A DNA stretch of 64,000 nucleotides from Candidatus Zixiibacteriota bacterium (GTDB taxonomy: Bacteria; Zixibacteria; MSB-5A5; DSPP01), in NCBI GenBank assembly GCA_022614805.1, contig JAKEHY010000037.1:1-64000 (forward strand). Reading direction: 5' to 3'. The notes beneath the pieces are model-generated. The model saw nothing but the letters and a program-made list of their open reading frames with translations. It had not been told where the DNA came from and ran no database searches. The first letter of the stretch is position 1; the number at the start of each line of letters is the position of its first letter. Shown one piece after another: positions 55,001-62,932 of this stretch. The position numbers and the translations under genes were made by a program.

Positions 55001-55589
55001 CAGTTCCTTCCGCATCGAGCGGGGGGTCATCACCTATGACGATATTGCCGAAGCGAACCCGAAATTGGATATTGCCGCCGTGGCCAAAGTTCGTCAGCCC
55101 CGCACGCAGAACGAGGCGACCCGCCCCCCGGACACCGAACTTCGGATTCTTATTGCCGGAACGTTGAAGCAACCGGAGGTCAAGCCGGACCCGTCATCCC
55201 CGTATTCGGAGCAGGATATCGTTTTTCTTTTGGCTTCCGGCTCCGCCAATCCGGATTCGCTGGGAGCAGGCGGCGGTTTTTCGCGGCGTGTTTCGGTCGG
55301 GGGGCTATCCCTGGCCACCCAATCGCTCCAGCGCGCGGCCGCCCGCCAATTGGGAGTGGAAACGATTGAATTCGCACCCGAAGGAGATGGCAACCTCTTG
55401 GAGTCCCGGCTGACTATCGGCAAGTACGCCCTGCCCGGGCTATACATCTACGGCAGCTCTCCGCTTTCCACGTTCCGCGGGCAGGAACTGGGGTTTGAGT
55501 ACTCGCTGGGGAAACGGTTTTACCTAGAGGGGATTAAAGACCGCAACAACCTGTACCGCTTTAACCTCAACTTGAGGTGGGAATACTGA
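52083..55589 (+). CDS. tamB: TamB-like translocation and assembly module protein
   Basis: A 1168-residue AsmA-like bridge protein. One N-terminal membrane helix (about 8-28) anchors it, and the rest is a long beta-taco of repeated strands across the periplasm. The C-terminal TamB/DUF490 domain has FLGSLETIRGKYSLLGSSF, GVITYDDI, LRILIAGTLKQPEVKPDPSSPYSEQDI and ends in GLYIYGSSPLSTFRGQELGFEYSLGKRF. It helps phospholipid transport or outer-membrane protein insertion. Its stop overlaps the Omp85 gene by 13 bases, which fits a TamA/TamB pair. Confidence 0.9.
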   Translation: MRKRYKIPLAALLVFFGIIAAGVLIFTQTPLLKMEVNRSLRGYLKDRYRLEVKIGGLGGNGFSELLLTDLTVDYQHPTRPYRLVKIDTLFARYQAADFFRRRWEVDSFAIRGIEGVILSDSTGRLLLPSFADENGKGGKVAFAVQKFDFERLGFRLFTPNRSWEVSSGRAAGSVQSNGDRFDFSLSRLAFSLPLETLSVRQARLAGSEADNRFQFDSFYVTTDSSRVSGKGSLRLLPDVDLEADFASTGFSFSELRRLTGLALSGDLAVAGRVRGDFSHLSGNLRADGTFLERRVKDLALGFRYRKNHFDFLGVSGELAGARWEGKALLDLNATPPAWEYSGTVEHFDLNRMVPQSLASDLSGQIEAKGVGLANKDLAIDLNLNLVPGSFNKFPISSAAGQVAVSTKEAVFAPGFRVGYLHSDYRFSGRVIYEDSASVAGTARFSDLKDFWGKLFVKKIAGRGEADFVFSGKTKDFGVEGKFRSDSIHIYDIFSENFLADFDLTRFLTRRKGEATVRFGPTRVYAVPMDSANIGFRLDSNLVVWEDGLAAGPGWRLLASGQLNLADSIHQKLTLPEAQLFWNKVPFVLRTPAQLSIDTGGVAIEKAEFRVADGTATAAGFIGYNENLDLDFSVDKVSVPSFYTFLRMKGEPLGGKASFSGQLSGPFENPRMELSGRVDSLKKKRLLLGNLSGAIRYAERRFNFEKVTFESPYGNYQLAGYLPFDMALARREKRVLDEPMKLSLSASGKRFDLLNLILPNVENLSGNFNLSLTAGGTPERPEFFGEVSLKDGRLKLMELENPIENLNTELVLKNTRLLIRGFSGTSRWKGKTGRLSAEGSLEFTSREEFGYNLRVKGEKFPFSYEFEPMEGIANFDLTVSGQTPPEVAGKIELLSLVYSGDFAEETRTTPAFTSAELSSQWDFNLHLSALNNWWIKASDVDAELKGDLYVLRQDGVYNFLGSLETIRGKYSLLGSSFRIERGVITYDDIAEANPKLDIAAVAKVRQPRTQNEATRPPDTELRILIAGTLKQPEVKPDPSSPYSEQDIVFLLASGSANPDSLGAGGGFSRRVSVGGLSLATQSLQRAAARQLGVETIEFAPEGDGNLLESRLTIGKYALPGLYIYGSSPLSTFRGQELGFEYSLGKRFYLEGIKDRNNLYRFNLNLRWEY

Positions 55590-57586
55590 AAAAAGGGGGG
55601 GGGTTTGGGGCCGGGCTGTTTTTCTTTTTTCTTTCATCCTTTTCCCCCTTCCTTTGCGCGCAGGATTTTTCGGATACCTCAACCGTCGAAACTCAAAACG
55701 AACCCGCAGCCGCTCCGGCGGAAGGAGAAATATCTTGGGAAGAAACCTGGCATACCCTGCCCGACCGACCTCGGCCGATTGTCGCCCGAGTTCTGTTTTT
55801 CGGAAACAGTGCCTTTTCGGCCGACCGGTTGGAGTCGAAAATCGCCACCCGCGGGGACAGTTTTTGGGGAAAGACGGGGTTGTCCTTCGGACAGCACCGG
55901 CGGGCGGCCAAGGATTGGAAGTACAAGGACATCGCCTTGCTCTCGGCGTTTTACAGAAGCCGGGGGTTTTTGGATATCCACGTTGCCGAATCGTTTTTCC
56001 ACGACACGGTCAAAAACGAACTCTGGGCGCGCATCGATGTATCGGAGGGGAAGCAAAGCTTCTTCGGAGCGATTTCCTTCTCCGGCGACGCCGGGGAATT
56101 GACCGGGAAGCTGGCGGAAGCCGCCTCGGAACTGGAATCGGATTCAAGTTTCAACGTCTATTTGCTGGACCGGGCGGTTTTCCGGATGAAGGAAATTCTG
56201 TCCAATACCGGCTACCCCTACGCCCGGGTTTATCTCGATACCGTTCGAGCGGAAGAAGGGCAAAAGCTGCCGCTTTCCTTTCGTATCGAAAAGGACGGAT
56301 TGGTGCATTTCGGCCGGATTGAAATTGCGGAGTTGGCCATCACCCATCCGGGTGTGGTGCGCCGGGAGTTGGCTTTCAAGCCCGGGGAGATATACGGCCG
56401 GCAAAAGGTCATCCAGAGCCAGCAGCAGGTGTATGCCACCGGGCTTTTCAATTTCGTTTCCCTTGCGGTTGCGCCCAAAATGGATTCCTCCGGCCGGAAG
56501 GATACTTTGGACTTGCATCCCGATTTCGTCCTGCGGGCGGTGGAGCGCAAGCCGGCCGCCTTGAATTTGCACGTCGGCGCCGGGCAGTACCGGCGGCGGG
56601 AAGAACAACAGGATTTGTCCGTAGATTTGGCCTTGGGTTGGGAAAACCGCAACTTGGGAGGGCGGGCTCGCCGGTTTTCCCTGCAGGGAAAAACCTCTTT
56701 TCTGGTCGTCACCGATTACGAGCTTTTGTCCAACAAGCTTACCGCCGACTATACCGAGCCGTGGATTTTATCCACCCGCAACTATGCCAATCTTTCGGTT
56801 TCCTTCGAGCCGGCCGTGCGGGACCGGGTGCTGGGGGTGCGGATTCAGACGGCCACGTTCGGGTTGACCTTTCTTCGGCCGATAAGTCTGACCACCCGGC
56901 TTACTTTGGGAGCCTCGCTGGAAGAAATCAACATCTTTGACGTTCCTCCCTCCGAGGAAGAACGGTTCAAAGCCGAAAAAGGCATTAACGTCCGGCGCAA
57001 GCTTTCCGCCAGTTTTGAAAAAGACACCCGCGGCAGCATCCTGATTCCGACCGGCGGCTCCTACACCCGTCTGGAAGGAGAAATGCTGGGCGGTCCCTTG
57101 GGGGGAGACGCGCATTTCCTAAAACTCAACTTTTACTGGAATCGGTATCAACCGCTGGCCGGAAATAATATTTTAGCCACCCGGTTTCGCTGGGGCCAGG
57201 CGTTCCTGATTGGTGAGAGGCGGAATCTTCCTTCCGTGGACCAGTTTTACTTGGGGGGGGCCAACTCCCTGCGCGGCTATCCGGAAAACTCAATTGTTCC
57301 GCTGGACACAGCCAGCAGCCGGCCGGTAAAGTCGCTTTTTTTGACCTCGCTGGAAATCCGTCGACCCCTTTTCTGGCGGTTCTGGGGAAACCTCTTCTCC
57401 GATTTCGGAAATGTCTTCCGGCGAAACAAGGATATCGTGCCGGACGACATTCTGGTCACCGTCGGAGCCGGGCTTCAATTTTTCACGTTAATCGGCCCTC
57501 TCCGGGTCGAATACGGAAAACGGGTCATTCACGGAAACCTGCCGCCCGGCGAGCGGGTGCATTTTTCGATTCTGTTTGCGTTTTAA
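55577..57586 (+). CDS. Omp85-family outer-membrane protein (BamA/TamA-like)
   Basis: A 669-residue protein with a signal peptide ending near LCAQ (about 29). Several POTRA-type domains (about 55-320) include RVLFFGNSAFSADRLESKI and PGVVRRELAFKPGEIY. The C-terminal barrel has LGGANSLRGYPEN, an Omp85 motif with the conserved RGY, and ends VHFSILFAF, a typical insertion signal. The position after tamB suggests TamA. The GTG start is followed by a run of nine G at 55595-55603 in the signal-peptide region. Confidence 0.92.
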   Translation: MGILKKGGGFGAGLFFFFLSSFSPFLCAQDFSDTSTVETQNEPAAAPAEGEISWEETWHTLPDRPRPIVARVLFFGNSAFSADRLESKIATRGDSFWGKTGLSFGQHRRAAKDWKYKDIALLSAFYRSRGFLDIHVAESFFHDTVKNELWARIDVSEGKQSFFGAISFSGDAGELTGKLAEAASELESDSSFNVYLLDRAVFRMKEILSNTGYPYARVYLDTVRAEEGQKLPLSFRIEKDGLVHFGRIEIAELAITHPGVVRRELAFKPGEIYGRQKVIQSQQQVYATGLFNFVSLAVAPKMDSSGRKDTLDLHPDFVLRAVERKPAALNLHVGAGQYRRREEQQDLSVDLALGWENRNLGGRARRFSLQGKTSFLVVTDYELLSNKLTADYTEPWILSTRNYANLSVSFEPAVRDRVLGVRIQTATFGLTFLRPISLTTRLTLGASLEEINIFDVPPSEEERFKAEKGINVRRKLSASFEKDTRGSILIPTGGSYTRLEGEMLGGPLGGDAHFLKLNFYWNRYQPLAGNNILATRFRWGQAFLIGERRNLPSVDQFYLGGANSLRGYPENSIVPLDTASSRPVKSLFLTSLEIRRPLFWRFWGNLFSDFGNVFRRNKDIVPDDILVTVGAGLQFFTLIGPLRVEYGKRVIHGNLPPGERVHFSILFAF

Positions 57587-57623
57587 TGGCCTGTTTGCGG
57601 ACACTTTTGTGACGGGAGAGTAG

Positions 57624-57652
57624 TTGACATCGTCGGTTTTGAATAATACCGT
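57624..57652 (+). promoter_or_regulatory. Possible promoter of the amidotransferase gene
   Basis: TTGACA (57624-57629), a 17-base spacer and TACCGT (57647-57652). The -10 box is weak. ATG 57661 is nine bases downstream, so a very short or absent leader is expected. Confidence 0.4.
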
Positions 57653-57660
57653 TTAGGGGT

Positions 57661-58410
57661 ATGAAGAAAAGGCCGCTTATCGGAATCACCTGCAACTTCA
57701 AGGACCTGGACCCCCGGCGGGAAAAGCTGACCCCCCTGCCTTTCGATATGCTCAAGCAGTCCTACTCGCAGGCGGTCTGGAAAGTAGGAGGGCTGCCGTT
57801 GATTTTGCCCAATCTGGCGGACGAGAAATACGCAATGGAAATCGCTGAGCGTTTGGATGGAGTGGTTTTTTCCGGCGGGGAGGATGTGGAGCCGAAACGG
57901 TATGGGGAGGAGCTGGTCGAAGGGAAAGATGTTTCGGTTTCGTTGGGGCGGGACCGATTTGAGTTTAACTTTTTTGGGGAAGTTTACCGGCGCGGCGTTC
58001 CCATTCTGGGCATCTGCCGGGGACACCAATTCATCAACGTGGCTTTAGGTGGCTCGCTTTATCAGGATTTGTCCCTTTTTCCCAAAAAAACTTCCGAGCA
58101 TGAGTCAGAAGACTGGCGCTATGCCACTTCCCACCCAGTGGAGTTGGAAAGAAGTTCCCGGCTGGCGGCAATTTTGAAACGGGACAAAATTGACTGCAAC
58201 TCTAACCATCATCAGGTCTTGAAAGCAATTGGCCGGGGATTGAGGGTGGTCGGTGTTTGTCCATTGGATGGCACCGTGGAGGCCTGCGAAGCAGAAGATG
58301 AGAGGCCATTGGTCACCGTGATGTGGCATCCCGAAATGATGTTGGAGCGCTCGGCAGGGGCGGCGCTTTTTGCGTGGATGGTCAACGAAGCGAAAAAAGT
58401 TGGCGGTTAA
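57661..58410 (+). CDS. Class I glutamine amidotransferase-like hydrolase (PuuD/gamma-glutamyl-GABA type)
   Basis: A 249-residue protein of the peptidase C26 group that cleaves gamma-glutamyl compounds. The nucleophile is C119 in GICRGHQ, and H223 and E225 in MWHPE complete the triad. GVVFSGGEDVEP and NSNHHQ are typical. The substrate may be gamma-glutamyl-GABA or another amine adduct. No polyamine genes are nearby. Confidence 0.9.
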   Translation: MKKRPLIGITCNFKDLDPRREKLTPLPFDMLKQSYSQAVWKVGGLPLILPNLADEKYAMEIAERLDGVVFSGGEDVEPKRYGEELVEGKDVSVSLGRDRFEFNFFGEVYRRGVPILGICRGHQFINVALGGSLYQDLSLFPKKTSEHESEDWRYATSHPVELERSSRLAAILKRDKIDCNSNHHQVLKAIGRGLRVVGVCPLDGTVEACEAEDERPLVTVMWHPEMMLERSAGAALFAWMVNEAKKVGG

Positions 58411-59029
58411 GAGCCTCTCCAATATCCGACTTTGCCTGGTTTCCGACCGACAGTTTCTGGGGGGGCGGTCGCTGGTCGATGTCGTTTCCCAGGCCATTCG
58501 TGGCGGGGTGGATATGGTGCAGCTACGGGAAAAAAATCTGGAGTTTCGAACCTGGCTCGATTTGGCGGTTGAACTGGCCCGACTTTGCCGCAAAAACAAA
58601 GTGTTCTTCATCATCAACGACCGGGTGGATATTGCCGTCGCCTGTGGGGCGGACGGCGTGCATCTGGGACAGGATGATTTTCCGGTCGCTGCGGCCCGCA
58701 AGATTTTGGGGAAAAAGAAAATCATCGGAAAAAGCACCCATTCCTTGGCGCAGGCCAAAGCGGCGCTCAAGGAAAAGGTTGACTACCTCGCCGTGGGGCC
58801 TGTTTTCTGGACGCTGACCAAAAAAATCGACCGGCCGGTGGGAACGGAGCTTGTTTCTCAAGTCCGAAAGCTCACTAAAAAGCCGATTTTGGCCATCGGC
58901 GGCGTCAAACCGGAAAATGCCCGTTCGGTTATCACCGCCGGAGCGACCGGCGTGGCGGCCGTGTCCGCCTTGATGGCCGCACCGGACGTGGCCGAAGCTT
59001 CTCGCGCCTTCCGAAAAGTGCTTGACTAA
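58400..59029 (+). CDS. thiE: Thiamine-phosphate synthase-like protein (ThiE/TenI)
   Basis: A protein of about 209 residues with a TIM barrel. LVSDRQFLGGRSL, GGVDMVQLREKN, FFIINDRVDIAVACGADGVHLGQDDFP, GKSTHS, DYLAVGPVF and AIGGVKPEN are all typical. ThiE joins the thiazole and pyrimidine parts of thiamine; TenI has a different, isomerase-like role, and the two cannot be separated with certainty. The start is unclear: TTG 58400 lies within the end of the amidotransferase gene. Confidence 0.85.
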   Translation: MAVKSLSNIRLCLVSDRQFLGGRSLVDVVSQAIRGGVDMVQLREKNLEFRTWLDLAVELARLCRKNKVFFIINDRVDIAVACGADGVHLGQDDFPVAAARKILGKKKIIGKSTHSLAQAKAALKEKVDYLAVGPVFWTLTKKIDRPVGTELVSQVRKLTKKPILAIGGVKPENARSVITAGATGVAAVSALMAAPDVAEASRAFRKVLD

Positions 59030-59050
59030 ACTCCCGATTTTGGCTACCCT
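59022..59050 (+). promoter_or_regulatory. Promoter of the polysaccharide export operon
   Basis: TTGACT (59022-59027), a 17-base spacer and TACCCT (59045-59050). It overlaps the ThiE stop. The expected start near 59057 gives a leader of about 18 bases with AGGAG before ATG 59075. Confidence 0.55.
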
Positions 59051-59074
59051 TTTAGTTTGCAGTCGCAGGAGATA

Positions 59075-60655
59075 ATGATAACGGCATCCCCCTTGAGAAA
59101 CAAATTTTCAGCGTGTGCATACGTCGTTTTTCTTTTGGTTTTTCTGTCCCCCTTGGGTCTGGCACAGCAAGGGTTGGATGCCCAGCGCGTTACAACGCCG
59201 GCCGCCGCCGGGACGCCTTTGGAGGCCGCGGTCGATTCTAACGAGTATGTGGTCGGCCCGGGGGATGAGCTGACCATCGGCCTGTGGGGAGCCGTCAACC
59301 AGATTATACCTGTTTCAATTACTCCCGAAGGCACTGCGTTGATTCCCTCCTTTGGAGAAACTCGAGTGGGTGGGTTGACTTTGGCGCAGACGAAAAAGGA
59401 AATTCGCTCGGTTTTATCCCGCCGCTATTCGGTCACGGGGGCTTCTGTTACCTTAACCAAAATTCGCCAGGTAATCGTGCGGGTTTCCGGAGGGGTGGTA
59501 AACCCGGGCGTTTACGCGGTGCCAGCCTACAGCTCGGCTTCTGAAGCCATCAATCGAGCGGGAGGTCTGGTCGAGGGAGCTTCCCGTCGGAACATCGAAA
59601 TCATCCGTCAATCCGGCGAAAAAAAGCCGGTGGACCTCCTACGATTTGAGCGAACCGGCGAAGGAGCGGCCAACCCGCGAATTTTGGAAGGGGACCGAAT
59701 CGTTGTTCCGGCCCGCAGTCCCGCCCAAAGGGACATTCTGGTGGCCGGTCAGGTGAGCTTCGGCGGCCTTTTTGAATCGCGGTCGGACGATTCGCTGAAA
59801 ACTTTGCTCTCCGTGGCGGGAGGCCTTTTACCAACCGCTGATTCGGGAGAAGTGGAACGAGTGTGGACAATCGCCGAAGGGGAGGTGCAACGGGAAACCG
59901 TGAACCTGCGGGAGTTGAATCCTGAAAACCTTCCCATCCGTCCGGGAGAACGAATTTTTGTTCGCGCCCTTCTCGGGCTTACCCCGCGAGGGTACGTCTC
60001 CGTTCAAGGTGAAGTAACAGCTCCCGGGTTTTACGACATTGAAGAAGGGAAGACCACCGTTTCGGAAATCATCGGCCGGGCGGGCGGTTTTACGCCGCGG
60101 GCGATTCTTTCCGCCGCCTACATTTTGCGCCGCGGATACTTCAACCCCCTTTTCGGCTTCGGGGATGCCGTCAACCCGACTCTAATCGAAAAGATGAATC
60201 CGGAGGATTTGGATTTTTATCTCGAAAAAAGCCGCTGGCGGGCGGCGGTGGTGGCCTGCGATTTTGTTGGGCTTTTCGAAAAAAAAGACTTAAGCAAGGA
60301 CGTAGTGCTGTATTCCGGGGATGAGATTCACCTCCCCCAGACCTCCGGCTCGGTATACGTTTTGGGCCGGGTGGCCCGACCGGGGCTTTTGAGCTATGAA
60401 AAGGGAGACCGACTGGAAGATTATATCCGGCGGGCGGGGGGGTATTCTTCGAAGGCTGGTCGAGGGGACGTAAAAATCCTGAAGTCGGTATCCGGCGGCT
60501 GGATTAAGGGCCGTTCCGGCAGCCGGGTGGATGCCGGGGATGTGGTCTTAGTCCCGCGCGGCAAGGGACGCTTTTGGGCCACCCTCCGCGACGCTCTCGC
60601 CGTGACCAGCAACGCCGCGGCGATATTTTTCATCGTGCGGGAGGCCACCCGGTGA
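59075..60655 (+). CDS. Polysaccharide biosynthesis/export protein (Wza-like, SLBB domains)
   Basis: A 526-residue protein with a signal peptide (about 12-34, ending GLAQQ). A polysaccharide export domain (about 50-130, starting YVVGPGDELTIGLWG) is followed by several SLBB domains, seen as repeated VSGGVVNPGVYAV, VQGEVTAPGFYDI and VLGRVARPGLLSYE. A hydrophobic C-terminal helix ends the protein. No lipobox was seen. It should form part of the outer-membrane export channel. The next gene overlaps its stop. Confidence 0.92.
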   Translation: MITASPLRNKFSACAYVVFLLVFLSPLGLAQQGLDAQRVTTPAAAGTPLEAAVDSNEYVVGPGDELTIGLWGAVNQIIPVSITPEGTALIPSFGETRVGGLTLAQTKKEIRSVLSRRYSVTGASVTLTKIRQVIVRVSGGVVNPGVYAVPAYSSASEAINRAGGLVEGASRRNIEIIRQSGEKKPVDLLRFERTGEGAANPRILEGDRIVVPARSPAQRDILVAGQVSFGGLFESRSDDSLKTLLSVAGGLLPTADSGEVERVWTIAEGEVQRETVNLRELNPENLPIRPGERIFVRALLGLTPRGYVSVQGEVTAPGFYDIEEGKTTVSEIIGRAGGFTPRAILSAAYILRRGYFNPLFGFGDAVNPTLIEKMNPEDLDFYLEKSRWRAAVVACDFVGLFEKKDLSKDVVLYSGDEIHLPQTSGSVYVLGRVARPGLLSYEKGDRLEDYIRRAGGYSSKAGRGDVKILKSVSGGWIKGRSGSRVDAGDVVLVPRGKGRFWATLRDALAVTSNAAAIFFIVREATR

Positions 60656-61896
60656 GCCGGTTGGAAGAAATTCCGGGATTTTCCCCCGAGCGCTCTATTT
60701 TATGGGAGGCGCTGGAGGTTATCTTCCGCTGGCGGAAATTCATCTTTGCCTGCGTGACGGTCGTTTGTTTAATCACCGCCGCAACCGTTTTTCTGTTGCC
60801 CAAGTGGTACCGGGCCTCCGCTTCCGTTTTGCCGCCGGAACGGGGGGCAATGGATATGAATTTGAGCTCGATTTTCCGGGGGGGGGTTCCGTTTTTGGGC
60901 GGGGAGCTGGCCATTCCTTTCAGCGCTTCCCCTTCCGACGTTTTAGTGGCGATAGCCCAGTCGGACGCCGTGCTTTTGGGGGTCATACAGGACCTGTCCT
61001 TGGGCAAGCGGTATAAGACTTCATCCATCGAGGCCTTGCTCGGTGCCCTTCGGGGGAATCTCTCGGTTAAAACCACCACCGAAGGAATCGTGCAAATCAG
61101 CTACGAGGACAAAGACCCCAAGCGGGCCTATGAGACCGTGCAGTCGGTGTTGACCAATTTGGATCGGGTCAATCAACGGCGCGGCTCCACAAAAGCGCGG
61201 GCGAACCGGCTTTTCGTGGAAGGACGTTTGAGCGAAACGGAAAAAGCCCTGCAGGGGGCGCAGGATTCGCTCAAGTCCTTCCAGCTGGCCAACCGGGCTC
61301 TGAATTTGGACGAGCAGACCAAGGCCTTGATTGCCTCGGCGGCGACGGTCAAAGCGCAAGTGGTTGCCGACCGTATCGCCCTGGCGACTCTGAAACGGGA
61401 GCTTTCGGAAACCCATCCAGAAGTGCAAAAATTGGAGGGAAAGATTGCCTCCACCGAACAGGAGTTGAGACGCTTGGAGGAACGGGGGAGCAAGGGTTCT
61501 TTTTTGGGGGTGGCGATGGCGGCTTTGCCCGGCCTGGCGCAGGAGCTGGCCATCCGGTTGCGCAACGTGGCCATTCAGGAAAAACTTTTCGAACTGTTGA
61601 CCGAGCAGTACGAACAGGCGAAAATCCAGGAGGCCAAGGATACGCCGACCATTTCGGTTCTGGATTATCCCCGGGTTCCGGAATACAAAATACGGCCGAA
61701 ACGGTTGAAAATGGTTCTGACAGCGTTCTTCATCTCGTTTTTCGTCTCGCTCGGGATGGTTTTTCTGCGCGAATACTTCGAGCGGATGCGGACGGCCGAC
61801 CCGGCCCGCTACCAGGCCGTGGCCTCGCTGGCCTCCCGCATCCGGGCGGAACTGGTTTCTCCCTTCCGCAGGAATTCAAAGGGACAAAATGGATAA
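60652..61896 (+). CDS. Chain-length determinant/Wzz-type polysaccharide protein
   Basis: A 414-residue inner-membrane protein. The N-terminal helix (about 25-45, after RWRKFIFA) is followed by the periplasmic Wzz domain and a long coiled region (about 185-290). The second helix (about 362-382) follows PEYKIRPKR, which fits the proline-rich end motif. There is no tyrosine kinase domain. GTG 60652 overlaps the Wza-like gene by four bases. It controls chain length or export with that channel. Confidence 0.92.
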   Translation: MSRLEEIPGFSPERSILWEALEVIFRWRKFIFACVTVVCLITAATVFLLPKWYRASASVLPPERGAMDMNLSSIFRGGVPFLGGELAIPFSASPSDVLVAIAQSDAVLLGVIQDLSLGKRYKTSSIEALLGALRGNLSVKTTTEGIVQISYEDKDPKRAYETVQSVLTNLDRVNQRRGSTKARANRLFVEGRLSETEKALQGAQDSLKSFQLANRALNLDEQTKALIASAATVKAQVVADRIALATLKRELSETHPEVQKLEGKIASTEQELRRLEERGSKGSFLGVAMAALPGLAQELAIRLRNVAIQEKLFELLTEQYEQAKIQEAKDTPTISVLDYPRVPEYKIRPKRLKMVLTAFFISFFVSLGMVFLREYFERMRTADPARYQAVASLASRIRAELVSPFRRNSKGQNG

Positions 61897-62905
61897 AGTC
61901 AAAATTGGTTTGCTCGGTGCGGGGGCGTGGGGGAGAAATCTGGCGCGCAATTTTGCCACCCTGCCGGGATGCGAATTGGCGGCTGTTTCCGACGCCGAGC
62001 CGAAGCGGGCCGGGGTGGTGGCGGAGCTGGCTCCGGGTGCCCGCTTCAGTCCGCGGGCGGATGAGATTTTCAACGATTCCTCCATTCAGGCCGTGGTGAT
62101 TTCCACGCCGCCGGCCACCCATTACGAGTTGGGGAAAAAGGCCCTGCAGGCGGGGAAAGATTTGTTCGTGGAAAAGCCCCTGGTTCTGGACGTTGCCCAG
62201 GGGGAAGAGCTGGTCCGGTTGGCGGAAGAGCAAAAACGAATTTTAATGGTCGGCCACATTATGGTCTATCACCCGGCCACGCTCAAGCTGAAAGATTACA
62301 TTCGGAGGGGGGAATTCGGAGAGGTTTATTATCTTTACGCCTCCCGGGTGAATTTAGGGAAAGTGCGCGACATCGAGAACGCGTTGTGGAGTTTCGCCCC
62401 TCACGACATTTCGATGGTTTTGTTTTTCCTCGAGAAACTCCCCGTGCAGGTGACCGCCACCGGACGGGCCTATTTGCAACCGGGAATTGAAGATGTTTGC
62501 TTTTTAACCATGCATTTTGACACCGGGCAGATGGCCCATATCCACGTTTCCTGGCTGGACCCGCACAAAGACCGGAAGGTGACCATCGTCGGCAGCAAAA
62601 AGATGGCGGTGTTTGATGATTCGGCCAGTTCGGAGAAAATCTGGATTTATGATAAAGGCGTCAACACCAACCCGGATTACACCACGTACGGGGAATATCT
62701 GGCTCTGCGTACGGGGGACATTTTGATTCCGAAGGTGGAATCGAAGGAGCCGCTTTCGCTGGAATGCCAGCATTTTATCGATTGCGTGCGGGAGCGGAAA
62801 TCTCCCCGCTCGGATGGCCGGAGCGGTTTGGACGTATTGAAAGTTTTGGAGGCGGCCCAGCGCTCGCTCAAGGCGGGCGGGACGCCGCAACGTTTAGCAA
62901 CATAA
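61889..62905 (+). CDS. Gfo/Idh/MocA oxidoreductase (WbpB/WlbA-like sugar dehydrogenase)
   Basis: A 338-residue NAD-dependent sugar dehydrogenase. The nucleotide loop GLLGAGAWGRN is at 7-17, EKP at 95-97, and H172 in FAPHDISM is in the active-site position. It resembles the 3-dehydrogenases of UDP-N-acetylglucosaminuronic acid. The acetyltransferase and aminotransferase after it are the partners expected in the WbpB-WbpD-WbpE pathway to UDP-2,3-diacetamido sugars. It overlaps the Wzz gene by eight bases. Confidence 0.85.
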   Translation: MDKVKIGLLGAGAWGRNLARNFATLPGCELAAVSDAEPKRAGVVAELAPGARFSPRADEIFNDSSIQAVVISTPPATHYELGKKALQAGKDLFVEKPLVLDVAQGEELVRLAEEQKRILMVGHIMVYHPATLKLKDYIRRGEFGEVYYLYASRVNLGKVRDIENALWSFAPHDISMVLFFLEKLPVQVTATGRAYLQPGIEDVCFLTMHFDTGQMAHIHVSWLDPHKDRKVTIVGSKKMAVFDDSASSEKIWIYDKGVNTNPDYTTYGEYLALRTGDILIPKVESKEPLSLECQHFIDCVRERKSPRSDGRSGLDVLKVLEAAQRSLKAGGTPQRLAT

Positions 62906-62932
62906 GTCGACGACGTTCGCCAAGGAGATGGA

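Noticed and set aside
57600-59075. THI-box riboswitch before the ThiE-like gene
   Set aside because: The gene starts within or directly after the amidotransferase gene; no leader is available, and no THI-box core such as CTGAGA was found in place.
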